Below, piece by piece: positions 1-8,087 of a stretch of 64,000 nt of DNA. The notes beneath the pieces are model-generated. The model did no database searches, was not told the DNA's origin, and saw only the letters and a program-made list of their open reading frames with translations. The DNA comes from Photobacterium chitinilyticum. GTDB lineage: Bacteria; Pseudomonadota; Gammaproteobacteria; Enterobacterales; Vibrionaceae. The stretch covers positions 62,001 to 126,000 of the forward strand of contig NZ_RJLM01000001.1 in NCBI RefSeq assembly GCF_004104355.1, read 5' to 3'. The stretch's first letter is position 1. The number at the start of each line of letters is the position of its first letter. A program made the translations under genes and the position numbers.

Positions 1-1
1 C

Positions 2-553
2 AATACCAATGATGCTGATCAATCGGCGTATCGTGTCGAGTTTGCGACTACCTCGACCGGACCGGCCTATAAGTTGTTTCAGAATGGGAGCGAGGTCAGT
101 AGTGGATCGTTTGATCCGGGCAAGGGGATCCAGTGGGGAACCTTGCAGGTCGATCTAGAGGGAGAAATCGAAGACGGTGATGTCATTGATTTGTCACGTC
201 AGGACAAGGTCGATGTATTTGATGCTTTCAGGCGCAGTATTGAGCTGTCGGATAGCGATGTCTCTGATGCTTCTGCTTCTGCTGAGCTTCACCAGGCAGT
301 TGCTGATTTGTCGGAAGGATTTAAACATATCAACCGGGCACGTTCTGAAATTGGTACTCGCCTGCAAACTTTGGATCGCCAGGAAAATATGCATGAAGAC
401 TTTAGGATCGTGATGACCCAGGCTCGCGGTACGCTGGAGGATCTGGATTATGCGACGGCAGTTATCGACCTTAATGAAAATATGATGGCACTGCAGGCTT
501 CTCAGCAGGCATTCGCCAAAACCAAAGATTTGAACTTGTTTAACTATATCTAA
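2..553 (+). CDS. flgL: Flagellar hook-filament junction protein FlgL (3' part)
   Basis: The frame is open from the window edge, so the N-terminus is missing; 183 residues are visible. The last ~90 residues form a long helix with flagellin-like heptads (ERQENMHEDF-like stretch, then 'DLDYATAVIDLNENMMALQASQQAF') that matches the C-terminal D0/D1 helix of HAP3/FlgL. FlgL joins hook (through FlgK) to filament. It lies directly before two flagellin genes, as flgKL does near flaA in Vibrio. It could in principle be another flagellin-family protein, but the ending lacks the usual flagellin 'ANQ.PQ..L.LL' tail. Confidence 0.88.
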   Translation, partial: NTNDADQSAYRVEFATTSTGPAYKLFQNGSEVSSGSFDPGKGIQWGTLQVDLEGEIEDGDVIDLSRQDKVDVFDAFRRSIELSDSDVSDASASAELHQAVADLSEGFKHINRARSEIGTRLQTLDRQENMHEDFRIVMTQARGTLEDLDYATAVIDLNENMMALQASQQAFAKTKDLNLFNYI

Positions 554-592
554 CACAAAAGCAATATCGATGGTGATAGCTGAACTTATTCA

Positions 593-657
593 CAGCGGCA
601 ACAGCTATTACCACTCCGGCAAAAATGGTAATGCCGATGGGCATAGGGTTGCCGCTG
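593..657. repeat. Nested inverted repeat between flgL and flaA
   Basis: A perfect 10-bp outer stem (CAGCGGCAAC at 593-602 and its complement at 648-657) encloses a second perfect 7-bp stem (ATTACCA 607-613 with TGGTAAT 626-632). There is no T-run after it, so it is not a textbook intrinsic terminator. It may end flgL transcription by another route, stabilise the 3' end of the flg mRNA, or be a small repeated intergenic element. Confidence 0.6.
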
Positions 658-714
658 ATCTGATTTAAAGAATAGATTCAAGCATAAGTCATTGAAATTA
701 AGTTTATTTAATTT

Positions 715-730
715 TGGCATGATGATTGCT
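715..730 (+). promoter_or_regulatory. Sigma54 promoter of the first flagellin gene
   Basis: TGGCAT-N5-TTGCT with exact GG-N10-GC spacing matches the -24/-12 consensus (TGGCAC-N5-TTGCA). Transcription would begin near 741, leaving a leader of about 120 nt. In Vibrio flaA is the FlrC/sigma54-dependent flagellin, so this site supports naming the downstream gene flaA. Confidence 0.85.
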
Positions 731-743
731 AATACTAGGTTGG

Positions 744-760
744 TGGCAAAGACGTTGCCA
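744..760 (+). other. Hairpin at the predicted 5' end of the flaA mRNA
   Basis: TGGCAA (744-749) and TTGCCA (755-760) form a 6-bp stem with a 5-nt loop, a few bases after the expected start of the sigma54 transcript. It could protect the 5' end of a very abundant message or mark an FlrC binding site; neither can be decided from the sequence. Confidence 0.4.
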
Positions 761-859
761 ACAATTTTAATATAGCTGGCCCCGCTTCACTGTCTTTCGT
801 ATTGACTGTTGCGGGTAGGCTGTTTCGCTGATGAAGAGCGAAAGTCAAAGGAGAGCAAA

Positions 860-2008
860 ATGGGTGTAACAGTAAACACCAACGTGTCTGCCATGACTGC
901 GCAGCGTTACCTGGGCAAAGCGTCAGATAGTCTTAGTACCTCGATGGAACGTCTATCGACTGGTAGTAAGATCAACAGTGCAAAAGACGATGCGGCGGGC
1001 CTGCAGATTTCCAACCGTTTGGTGGCACAGACGCGAGGTCTGAACGTAGCAATGCGAAATGCCAATGATGGTATTTCGATTGCACAGACAGCTGAAGGTG
1101 CAATGCAGGAATCAACCAGCATCCTACAGCGTATGCGAGATCTGTCACTACAGTCTTCGAATGGTGCCAACTCGGATGATGATCGAGTGGCAATTCAGGA
1201 AGAAGTGACTGCACTGCAGGATGAATTGAACCGTATCGCCGAAACTACGGCATTTGGTGGTCGTAAGCTACTTAATGGTACTTTTGGCGAAGCGGCATTT
1301 CAGATTGGTGCGGATTCGGGTGAAGCGATCATTATGGGGATGACGAGCATCCGTGCTGATGACTCCCGTATGGGCGGCAGCTTGCTAACATCAGATAAGA
1401 AGCTTGTTGCTGACGCGACCGTAAAGGCAGATACCGATGTCACACTTACCGTTACCGATAAATTAGGTAACGCTACGGATGTAACTGTCACTCTGCTGCA
1501 GGGTGATGATATCGAAGAAATAGCAACTCGCATGAACGGTCAGAATGACATCATCAATACTTCAGTAACTGAAGATGGCCAATTGCAGTTCTTTGCCGGT
1601 GATGGCGCTGTTTCTGTCAAGACTGGCACATTAACCATGTTAGGTAGCGACGGTAAAGATATTGATGCAACGATCGCGGGGGTTGCTGTTAATCAATCAG
1701 CCGGTGATATTGACGTGCGCTCTGTTGGCGGAGCGCAAAAAGCCGTGCCGATCATTGATGCCGCGCTGAAGTATATTGACAGCCAACGTGCCGACCTAGG
1801 TGCAAAACAGAACCGTTTGGGTCACACCATTAACAACTTGGCGAACACCTCTGAAAATGTTTCGGCATCAAATAGCCGAATTCGTGATACGGACTTTGCC
1901 AAAGAAACGACAGAAATGACCAAGAGTCAGATCCTGCAACAGGCTAGTACATCTATCTTGGCGCAGGCGAAACAGGTTCCTCAGGCGGCAATGAGCCTAC
2001 TGCAATAA
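860..2008 (+). CDS. flaA: Flagellin FlaA-type (sigma54-dependent)
   Basis: A 382-residue flagellin. The N-terminal D0/D1 helices start '[16 protein letters not shown]' and the C-terminal helix ends '[17 protein letters not shown]'; the middle is the short variable domain of Vibrio polar flagellins. The ATG at 860 is chosen because AAAGGAG lies 7 bases upstream and because the longer reading from 809 adds 17 residues found in no flagellin. Flagellins are exported by the FliPQRFlhAB gate and polymerise under the FliD cap. The sigma54 promoter and its position after flgL match V. cholerae flaA, the flagellin essential for filament formation there. Compared with its neighbour it uses the poorer Arg codon CGA at several homologous sites. 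Confidence 0.95.
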   Translation: MGVTVNTNVSAMTAQRYLGKASDSLSTSMERLSTGSKINSAKDDAAGLQISNRLVAQTRGLNVAMRNANDGISIAQTAEGAMQESTSILQRMRDLSLQSSNGANSDDDRVAIQEEVTALQDELNRIAETTAFGGRKLLNGTFGEAAFQIGADSGEAIIMGMTSIRADDSRMGGSLLTSDKKLVADATVKADTDVTLTVTDKLGNATDVTVTLLQGDDIEEIATRMNGQNDIINTSVTEDGQLQFFAGDGAVSVKTGTLTMLGSDGKDIDATIAGVAVNQSAGDIDVRSVGGAQKAVPIIDAALKYIDSQRADLGAKQNRLGHTINNLANTSENVSASNSRIRDTDFAKETTEMTKSQILQQASTSILAQAKQVPQAAMSLLQ

Positions 2009-2031
2009 CTTTCCGCTAATCGGGATAGAGC

Positions 2032-2062
2032 AAAACGGCAAGGGGCAACCCCTTGCCGTTTT
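2032..2062 (+). terminator. Intrinsic terminator of the first flagellin gene
   Basis: A 14-bp perfect stem, AAAACGGCAAGGGG against CCCCTTGCCGTTTT, with a CAA loop; the distal arm ends in TTTT. It lies 23 bases after the stop codon and ends flaA transcription, so the next flagellin depends on its own promoter. Confidence 0.93.
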
Positions 2063-2170
2063 CGTATGTGGAATTCGGTGGAAGGTATTGTTACGAGTCA
2101 CGAGCTATTTGGTATGCCTGATACTCTATGATATTTCCTTATGAGTTAGCATGAGGTTTTTATAATCTGT

Positions 2171-2226
2171 CTCACCTCTCACCTCTCACCTCTCACCTCT
2201 CACCTCTCACCTCTCACCTCTCACCT
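2171..2226. repeat. Eight-copy 7-bp tandem repeat upstream of the second flagellin
   Basis: Eight perfect head-to-tail copies of CTCACCT (AGGTGAG on the other strand), followed directly by a T-run. The array is non-coding and ends about 69 bp before the sigma28 -35 element of the next gene. Perfect short tandem repeats of this kind can change copy number by replication slippage. Confidence 0.97.
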
Positions 2227-2294
2227 TTTTTACGCCTATTTTTATTAACTTGATCACGTTTTAATCGATTTTTAAAAAATACAAAAAAAAAGCT

Positions 2295-2321
2295 TAAAGG
2301 TTTTTTGGGGCAGGCCGTTAA
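2295..2321 (+). promoter_or_regulatory. Sigma28 (FliA) promoter of the second flagellin
   Basis: TAAAGGTT-N11-GCCGTTAA closely matches the flagellar sigma28 consensus TAAAGTTT-N11-GCCGATAA with exact spacing. An A-run at 2283-2291 just upstream could act as an UP-like element. The predicted start is about 70 bases before the ATG at 2398. Confidence 0.88.
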
Positions 2322-2397
2322 AGGTCATGTACAAAGAATAATAAGGTTTTTCCGGCTGGGCTGGTCAAGCCATTTTGAATACTTAAGGAGAGACATT

Positions 2398-3549
2398 ATG
2401 GCAGTTACAGTAAATACTAACGTTTCTGCAATGACCGCTCAGCGTTACTTAGGCCAGGCGACTGAATCTACTGGTAAATCGATGGAGCGTCTTGCAACTG
2501 GTAGCAAGATCAACAGTGCAAAAGATGATGCGGCAGGTCTGCAGATCTCTAACCGTTTGATGACCCAGAGCCGTGGTCTGGATGTGGCAGTACGTAATGC
2601 CAACGACGGTATCTCAATGGCACAGACTGCTGAAGGTTCAATGCAGGAAACCACAAGCATCCTACAGCGTATGCGTGACTTGTCACTACAGTCTTCTAAT
2701 GGTTCGAACTCACAGGAAGACCGTGATTCAATTCAACAAGAAGTGACTGCGCTGAATGATGAGCTTAACCGTATCGCAGAAACCACATCATTTGGTGGTA
2801 CCAAGCTGCTGAACGGTGAGTTTGGTTCACGTTCTTTCCAGGTTGGTGCCGATTCTGGTGAAGCGGTACAGATGACGTTCAATAATATGCGCTCTGATGA
2901 CGCTAAAATGGGTGGTAGTGTATTAACGTCAACCAACAAAATCGGTGCCGGTGATACTGTAAAAGCGGATACAACCGTTGAGCTTAAGGTTACCGATTCA
3001 TTAGGTAAAGAGACTGCCGTGTCTGTTGACCTGTTGAAAGGCGATGACCGTGAAGAAATTGCAACCCGTATCAATGGCCAGAATGATAAGATCAACGCTT
3101 CGCTTACTGAAGACGGCGAGCTGCAATTGTTCTCTAGCGAAGGTACGGTTGGTGTTACAAAAGGTGACCTGACGATGTTGGGTGCCGATGGTAAAACCGA
3201 TGTCACCGGAACAATCGCAGGTACTGCGGCTAACGAAACCGTTTCAAAAATTGATGTAACCTCTGTCGGTGGTGCTCAAAAAGCGGTTGCTATTCTTGAT
3301 GGTGCGATGAAGAATGTTGACTCCCACCGTGCTGAGTTGGGTGCGTCTCAGAACCGTTTGAACCACACTATCAACAACCTGAATAACGTTAACGAGAACG
3401 TATCTGCATCTAACAGTCGTATCCGTGATACAGACTTTGCGAAAGAGACAACGAACATGACGAAGAACCAGATCCTGTCTCAGGCTTCTACGTCAATTCT
3501 TGCTCAGGCAAAACAGGCGCCGCAAGCGGCACTAAGCCTGCTAGGTTAA
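2398..3549 (+). CDS. flaC: Flagellin FlaC-type (sigma28-dependent)
   Basis: A 383-residue flagellin very similar to its neighbour over the conserved ends ('[18 protein letters not shown]' start, '[17 protein letters not shown]' end) and more divergent in the centre. The ATG at 2398 follows AAGGAG by 8 bases; a longer reading from 2305 would start in the promoter and is rejected. Codon choice is that of a highly expressed gene (CGT for Arg nearly throughout), suggesting an abundant filament subunit. The order and promoter type resemble V. cholerae flaA-flaC; the letter C is assigned by that analogy only. Confidence 0.93.
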   Translation: MAVTVNTNVSAMTAQRYLGQATESTGKSMERLATGSKINSAKDDAAGLQISNRLMTQSRGLDVAVRNANDGISMAQTAEGSMQETTSILQRMRDLSLQSSNGSNSQEDRDSIQQEVTALNDELNRIAETTSFGGTKLLNGEFGSRSFQVGADSGEAVQMTFNNMRSDDAKMGGSVLTSTNKIGAGDTVKADTTVELKVTDSLGKETAVSVDLLKGDDREEIATRINGQNDKINASLTEDGELQLFSSEGTVGVTKGDLTMLGADGKTDVTGTIAGTAANETVSKIDVTSVGGAQKAVAILDGAMKNVDSHRAELGASQNRLNHTINNLNNVNENVSASNSRIRDTDFAKETTNMTKNQILSQASTSILAQAKQAPQAALSLLG

Positions 3550-3561
3550 TACCTCGTTATT

Positions 3562-3591
3562 AACGGCAAGGGGGAAGCTCCTTGCCGTTTT
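3562..3591 (+). terminator. Intrinsic terminator of the second flagellin gene
   Basis: A 10-bp stem, AACGGCAAGG with CCTTGCCGTT, followed by TTTT. Its arms are nearly the same sequence as the flaA terminator, consistent with duplication of the flagellin unit. It lies between flaC and flaG, so flaG must be read through or have an unseen promoter. Confidence 0.88.
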
Positions 3592-3614
3592 CTGCTATCA
3601 GAAGGTGAAAGAAT

Positions 3615-4070
3615 ATGGATGTCAAACCTGTTTCTACTTCTTCACTTCCTCCCCGTTCCTCTGAGAATGGCACCCATGCTTCTGTTGGCACAAGTATTGC
3701 TTATAAATCTAATAGTGATTCCCAGGGAGCTTCATCTACCGTAAATACCTCCAGCCAACCTGTGACATCCGGCAGCGACAGCGGAAAAGCTGATGTACGC
3801 AGGGTCGAACAGAGTGCCAAGGTTGAGCAGCAGCACCAAATGCAGCGTGAGCAACTGGAAAAGGTGGTAGAACGTATCGAAGAGTTTGTCGGCAGTACGC
3901 TAAATAAAGGGCTGGCTTTTCGAATTGATGAAGAATCGGGCAAAAATATTGTCACCATTTACGATAAGCGTACCGGTGATATTGTCCGTCAAATTCCTGA
4001 CCAAGATATGTTAGCACTATCCCGACAGTTGGCAGCTAATTCGGGAGGGTTGTTAACGACGAAAGTGTAA
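3615..4070 (+). CDS. flaG: FlaG family filament protein
   Basis: A 151-residue protein with a Ser/Thr-rich, low-complexity N-terminal half and the conserved FlaG C-terminal block ('FRIDEESGKNIVTIYDKRTG', then 'DIVRQIPDQDMLALS'). FlaG proteins influence filament length in polar-flagellated bacteria, but the mechanism is unclear. It starts the flaG-fliD-flaI-fliS group that follows the flagellin genes in Vibrio; the gap to fliD is 23 bases. Confidence 0.92.
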   Translation: MDVKPVSTSSLPPRSSENGTHASVGTSIAYKSNSDSQGASSTVNTSSQPVTSGSDSGKADVRRVEQSAKVEQQHQMQREQLEKVVERIEEFVGSTLNKGLAFRIDEESGKNIVTIYDKRTGDIVRQIPDQDMLALSRQLAANSGGLLTTKV

Positions 4071-4093
4071 ACCGACATCATTTGAGGTAGTCA

Positions 4094-5473
4094 ATGAACA
4101 TAGGCGCAGCGGCTACTGCTTCCGGTCTTGATATTAACAAAATGGTTAGTTCGATCGTTGAGGCAGAAAAGGTACCGAAAGAAGCGCGGATCAACCAGCA
4201 GCGCGACAACATTGATGTCAGTATCAGTGCTTACGGTAAGCTGAAAAGTTCGTTAGACGATATGAAGAATACAATGTCAGATCTTCGTCGCAACCATACC
4301 ATGTCAACCCGTACGGCCTCCAGCGACAATAGTGATGTGCTGACGGCAAAAGCCTCCCATGAAGCGATCCCTGGTAAATACAATGTGAAGGTTGAGCAGC
4401 TTGCCCAGTCTCATAAAATTGTCTCAGGTACCTTCGATGAAGATGATAAAATGGGAGCGGGTCAGCTGGCTATTTCACTGGGTGCCAGCCAGTTTAATGT
4501 CGACATCGCTGAAGACGAAAGCAAAATTATCGATGTTGTTCGCCTTATTAACCGTCATCCGTCAAATACCGGAGTGATGGCTTCGGTCATTAAAGATGAT
4601 GTCGGTGCTCGGTTGGTACTCTCTGCAGACAAAAGCGGTGAGCAGAACAATATCAAAGTGCGGGTCGATGCGCCTATCACCAGTACTTTGCAAAAGTTTG
4701 GCTTTAACCACAACAACGACATTAACTCAATGAGAGAGATGCAGGCTGCCGGTGATGCAAGAGTGGTAATCGATGGGCTAGCGGTCGTCACGAGTGATAC
4801 CAATATCATTGAAGATGCCATTAAGGGCGTTGACCTTAACCTCGTTGCATTGAGTGACAGTACTGACGGTAAAGAAAACAAAGATGTATTAGTTGATGTT
4901 GCTTATGATCGCAACGCGGTCGGTGGTGCGGTTGAACAGTTTGTTAATACCTATAATCAGTTTTTTGATGTCTCTCGCGAACTCGGTAAGTTTAATCTGG
5001 AAACGCAGGAAAAAGGCCCGCTGGTAGGCGACAGTATTATTCGTACCGTTGATAACCAGCTTCGTACCGCGTTTTCCTCCCCGGTAGAAGGGGCTCCAGA
5101 GACGATCAAGACCTTGAGTGAACTGGGGGTGACCAGTACCATGGCCGGGCGGCTCGAGATTGATTACGATATACTGGATAAACAGCTTGAGCAGAACTTC
5201 GCCGATGTTGGTGAGTTTTTTGGTAGCCGGGACGGCTTTGCCCGTAGAATTGAAGACTTGATCCATGCCCATACCGGTATTACCGGTAGTATCAAGGGAC
5301 GCCAGAATAGTTTAAACGAACAGGTGACGAGTCTGAATTCCGATCAAAGCAAACTAGATCGAAGAATGGAGAGTGTCCAGAAACGTACCCATGATCAGTT
5401 TACCGCGATGGACAAAGCGATGGGTCAAATGAAAGGCCAGCTCAACTCAATGATGAGCATGATGCCTCAATAG
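4094..5473 (+). CDS. fliD: Flagellar filament cap protein FliD (HAP2)
   Basis: A 459-residue protein. The N-terminal FliD_N block 'GLDINKMVSSIVEAEKVP' and the C-terminal coiled coil with 'LDRRMESVQKRTHDQFTAMD' followed by 'MGQMKGQLNSMMSMM' are diagnostic. FliD sits on the filament tip and folds incoming flagellin. It is named flaH in some Vibrio literature. The start ATG follows GAGGTAG. Its chaperone candidates are encoded directly downstream. Confidence 0.95.
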   Translation: MNIGAAATASGLDINKMVSSIVEAEKVPKEARINQQRDNIDVSISAYGKLKSSLDDMKNTMSDLRRNHTMSTRTASSDNSDVLTAKASHEAIPGKYNVKVEQLAQSHKIVSGTFDEDDKMGAGQLAISLGASQFNVDIAEDESKIIDVVRLINRHPSNTGVMASVIKDDVGARLVLSADKSGEQNNIKVRVDAPITSTLQKFGFNHNNDINSMREMQAAGDARVVIDGLAVVTSDTNIIEDAIKGVDLNLVALSDSTDGKENKDVLVDVAYDRNAVGGAVEQFVNTYNQFFDVSRELGKFNLETQEKGPLVGDSIIRTVDNQLRTAFSSPVEGAPETIKTLSELGVTSTMAGRLEIDYDILDKQLEQNFADVGEFFGSRDGFARRIEDLIHAHTGITGSIKGRQNSLNEQVTSLNSDQSKLDRRMESVQKRTHDQFTAMDKAMGQMKGQLNSMMSMMPQ

Positions 5474-5496
5474 TTTTAAATGTGAGAGAATCGTGT

Positions 5497-5781
5497 ATGC
5501 AACGTTTAAATCAACTAGACAATCAACTGGAAGCTATGCTGGCCGTTGAAGGAGAAGTCGATTCTGAGCAGTTGCAGCAGCTATTACAACAGCGCGACCA
5601 GCTTTTACAGCAATTAATGGCTCAGCCTGAACACTTGGACAAAGCAGAGTGGCAGGCCGCCGTCGAACGAACGTCATACTTACTTGCCCGGATCCGTCAT
5701 CATCGGGATATATCGGCAAGTCAGCTTCAGCGACAGCAGCACGGGCAACGCTCGATGCAGGTTTATAATAAATTTCGGTAA
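5497..5781 (+). CDS. flaI: FlaI, small FliT-like flagellar protein
   Basis: About 94 residues, predicted all-helical and Gln/Leu-rich ('QLNQLDNQLEAML'-type heptads). The position between fliD and fliS matches Vibrio flaI and the place of fliT in enterics, so a FliD chaperone role is likely but inferred. The ATG at 5497 is chosen because GAGAGA lies 7 bases upstream; a GTG at 5482 would add five residues. Confidence 0.75.
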   Translation: MQRLNQLDNQLEAMLAVEGEVDSEQLQQLLQQRDQLLQQLMAQPEHLDKAEWQAAVERTSYLLARIRHHRDISASQLQRQQHGQRSMQVYNKFR

Positions 5782-5791
5782 GGTTAGAAAA

Positions 5792-6202
5792 ATGGCAATG
5801 AGAGGATCTCTACAGGCTTATAAACGAGTCTCAGTGGATAGTCAGTTAACATCGGCATCGCCGCACCGTGTGATATCGATGCTGATGGCTGGTGCAGTTG
5901 AACGCTTGATCCAAGGCAAGGCTGCTATGGAGCAGGGCTCTATTGCCGTAAAGGGTGAGCGCCTTGGTAAGGCGTTGGATATTGTGATCAGCCTTCGTAG
6001 TTGTCTGTCGATGGAAGATGGGGCGGAGATTGCGTCAAACCTCGATGCACTCTATGACTATATGATCCATCAGATCTATAAGGCAAACCAGGATAACCTT
6101 GCAGAGCCGATTGATGATGTCATCGGTATGCTGCGCGAAATAAAATCTGCCTGGGACCAAATTCCGGGTGAATACCACAATATGACTCAGCTAGACGTAT
6201 AA
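5792..6202 (+). CDS. fliS: Flagellin export chaperone FliS
   Basis: A 136-residue protein with the FliS pattern: 'LQAYKRVSVDSQLTSASPHR', then 'MLMAGAVERLIQGKAAM' and 'AEPIDDVIGMLREIKSAW'. FliS binds the flagellin C-terminus in the cytosol, blocks early polymerisation and hands it to FlhA. The ATG at 5792 fits family length and has AAGG upstream; a 36-residue longer reading overlaps flaI in another frame and is not family-like. Confidence 0.95.
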   Translation: MAMRGSLQAYKRVSVDSQLTSASPHRVISMLMAGAVERLIQGKAAMEQGSIAVKGERLGKALDIVISLRSCLSMEDGAEIASNLDALYDYMIHQIYKANQDNLAEPIDDVIGMLREIKSAWDQIPGEYHNMTQLDV

Positions 6203-6435
6203 TATCTTTTAGAGGGAATGCAACTCATTGGTTAGCAACTTTCTTCTTAGTGAAGTCAAAAAATAAGCATCAATGACTTGATTTGCACTTTCCTTTGTAC
6301 TGGGGTCACAGCTTTTGGGTGTCCCTTGTTGCCTTCTCCTGTGCTTTTATTACAATAGTCGGAATAATTTTGGTTGCTGTTCCTCAGTAATAGCAAACTG
6401 AACCAATTTTGACCGGATTTGATAGTTGTTCAGTT

Positions 6436-6444
6436 TGGTATAAA
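6436..6444 (+). promoter_or_regulatory. Possible extended -10 promoter of flrA
   Basis: TGGTATAAA is an extended -10 (TG-N-TATAAA) 45 bases before the flrA ATG, without a good -35. flrA is the class I master gene and would be expected to use the housekeeping sigma factor. The rest of the 287-base gap after fliS shows no gene and no -24/-12 site. Confidence 0.4.
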
Positions 6445-6489
6445 AGCCACAGAATAGAAAATCCTATAAAGGCAGGCAATATCTCTCCT

Positions 6490-7947
6490 ATGCAAGGTTT
6501 AGCTAAGACCCTCGTTATTGATGACGATCAGCAGCACCGTCATGACCTTAGTGTCATCCTTAATTTTGTTGGTGAGCAGCATGAAGCTGTATCAACAGAC
6601 GAGGTGGAAAATTCGCTTTGGGAAAAGGATTGGGGTGCTTGTTTACTGGGTAAAATCAGTACTGGTAAATCACTGGGTAAGATCCTGGATTTTTTGCGTA
6701 TCCATAACCATATCCCCGTTATTGCATTGTCTAACCATGCCAACGAGTTGGCAGGCTTGCCGAATTATGTTGGGGAGCTGGAGTTGCCACTGCATTACGG
6801 GCAACTATCGGATGCATTACGGCATTGCCAGGAGTTCCTTGGCAAGCGCGCGTTCCAGGTTCCGCAACTTGGGCGTAAGAATACGCTGTTTCGTAGTATG
6901 GTTGGTCGTAGTGAAACAATCAGCCAAGTTCGTTATTTAATCGAGCAGGTATCATCAACCGATGCCAGTGTCTTGATCCTCGGCGAATCAGGTACGGGCA
7001 AAGAAGTGGTTGCTCGTAACGTTCATTACCATTCTTCCCGTGGAAAGGGTACGTTTGTACCGGTTAACTGCGGGGCCATTCCTCCTGATCTACTCGAAAG
7101 TGAGCTCTTTGGCCATGAAAAAGGCGCGTTTACCGGCGCAATAGCTGCCCGTAAAGGCCGTTTTGAATTGGCAGATGGTGGCACATTATTCCTTGATGAG
7201 ATTGGTGATATGCCAATGTCTATGCAGGTGAAGTTGCTGCGCGTTCTGCAGGAGCGATGCTTTGAGCGAGTGGGGGGCAATGGTACTATCAAGGTTAACG
7301 TCCGTATTATAGCCGCGACCCACCGTAACCTCGAAGAAATGATCCAGAATAATACCTTCCGTGAAGATCTTTACTACCGTCTGAATGTCTTTCCAATCGA
7401 GATGCCAGCACTGCGTGAGCGTATTGGTGATATTCCTCTCTTGCTTCAGGAACTGTTGGCAAGAATGGAAGCCGAGGGCGCGAAGCTTATCCATTTCACG
7501 CCACGGGCGATTACTTCCCTTATGGAGCATGATTGGCCGGGTAATGTGCGTGAGCTGGCAAATCTCGTAGAGCGCTTAATTATTCTGTATCCGGGTGAAA
7601 TGGTGGATGTGAATCACCTCCCTATGAAGTACCGCTACAATGATTTGCCGGAATTTCAGCCAGAGGAGCATTTCCTGTCAACAGAAGATCAGGAACGTGC
7701 GGCCTTGGCCGATATGTTTGCCTCCAGCTATGTAGACCCTGAGGATGCGGCGGGCATGAATGATTTGCCGCCTGAAGGGGTCAACCTGAAAGAAATGCTG
7801 GCAGAGCTAGAAGTGGAAATGATCCGCCAGGCGCTAGAAGCTCAAACAGGAGTCGTCGCGCGCGCCGCTGATATGCTGGGAATGCGACGTACTACGCTGG
7901 TTGAAAAAATGCGTAAGTATGGTTTGAATAAAGAAGATCTGCGCTAG
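6490..7947 (+). CDS. flrA: Master flagellar regulator FlrA (sigma54 activator, FleQ family)
   Basis: A 485-residue enhancer-binding protein. The N-terminal ~125 residues have a receiver-like fold start ('TLVIDDDQQ') but the usual phospho-acceptor position reads 'ACLLGKIS', with no Asp, as in FlrA/FleQ, which respond to c-di-GMP and FlhG rather than phosphorylation. The AAA+ domain has Walker A GESGTGKE (~165-172) and the sigma54-contacting GAFTGA (~212-217); a Fis-type helix-turn-helix ends the protein ('[20 protein letters not shown]'). The ATG at 6490 matches the family N-terminus. FlrA starts the cascade by activating flrBC and the basal-body operons. Confidence 0.96.
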   Translation: MQGLAKTLVIDDDQQHRHDLSVILNFVGEQHEAVSTDEVENSLWEKDWGACLLGKISTGKSLGKILDFLRIHNHIPVIALSNHANELAGLPNYVGELELPLHYGQLSDALRHCQEFLGKRAFQVPQLGRKNTLFRSMVGRSETISQVRYLIEQVSSTDASVLILGESGTGKEVVARNVHYHSSRGKGTFVPVNCGAIPPDLLESELFGHEKGAFTGAIAARKGRFELADGGTLFLDEIGDMPMSMQVKLLRVLQERCFERVGGNGTIKVNVRIIAATHRNLEEMIQNNTFREDLYYRLNVFPIEMPALRERIGDIPLLLQELLARMEAEGAKLIHFTPRAITSLMEHDWPGNVRELANLVERLIILYPGEMVDVNHLPMKYRYNDLPEFQPEEHFLSTEDQERAALADMFASSYVDPEDAAGMNDLPPEGVNLKEMLAELEVEMIRQALEAQTGVVARAADMLGMRRTTLVEKMRKYGLNKEDLR

Positions 7948-7961
7948 AACTCATCAAGTTA

Positions 7962-7998
7962 TGGCGGTGTCACATTCTTGACGCCGTCAATTTTCTTT
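7962..7998 (+). terminator. Intrinsic terminator after flrA
   Basis: An 11-bp stem with two G-U pairs (TGGCGGTGTCA 7962-7972 with TGACGCCGTCA 7979-7989), a 6-nt loop and the trailing ATTTTCTTT. It separates flrA from the sigma54 promoter of flrBC. Confidence 0.8.
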
Positions 7999-8035
7999 CC
8001 TTCCTAGTAACCTATTGATAATATGCTTTTTATTT

Positions 8036-8051
8036 TGGCATAAAAAGTGCT
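8036..8051 (+). promoter_or_regulatory. Sigma54 promoter of flrBC
   Basis: TGGCAT-N5-GTGCT keeps the exact GG-N10-GC spacing; only the first T of TTGC differs from consensus. It lies 37 bases before the flrB ATG. FlrA is the expected activator. Confidence 0.75.
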
Positions 8052-8087
8052 TATTTAACGTTTTATGCGTATTGAATCAGGTATCTC

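Larger units (their letters stand above)
2009..2397. other. Intergenic region between the two flagellin genes
   Basis: This stretch holds the flaA terminator, an AT-rich spacer, the eight-copy 7-bp repeat array, an A-rich segment with nine consecutive A (2283-2291), the sigma28 promoter and a ribosome site AAGGAG at 2384-2389. No protein-coding gene is seen in it. Confidence 0.8.

Noticed and set aside
809-859. 17-residue N-terminal extension of the first flagellin
   Set aside because: Not flagellin-like; the strong ribosome site AAAGGAG supports the ATG at 860.
2733-3206. 157-codon minus-strand frame opposite the second flagellin
   Set aside because: Low-complexity Ser-rich product caused by codon bias of the flagellin on the plus strand.
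3570-3586. GG-N10-GC before flaG as a sigma54 promoter
   Set aside because: It falls inside the flaC terminator stem and lacks the CA of the -24 element; the match is by chance.
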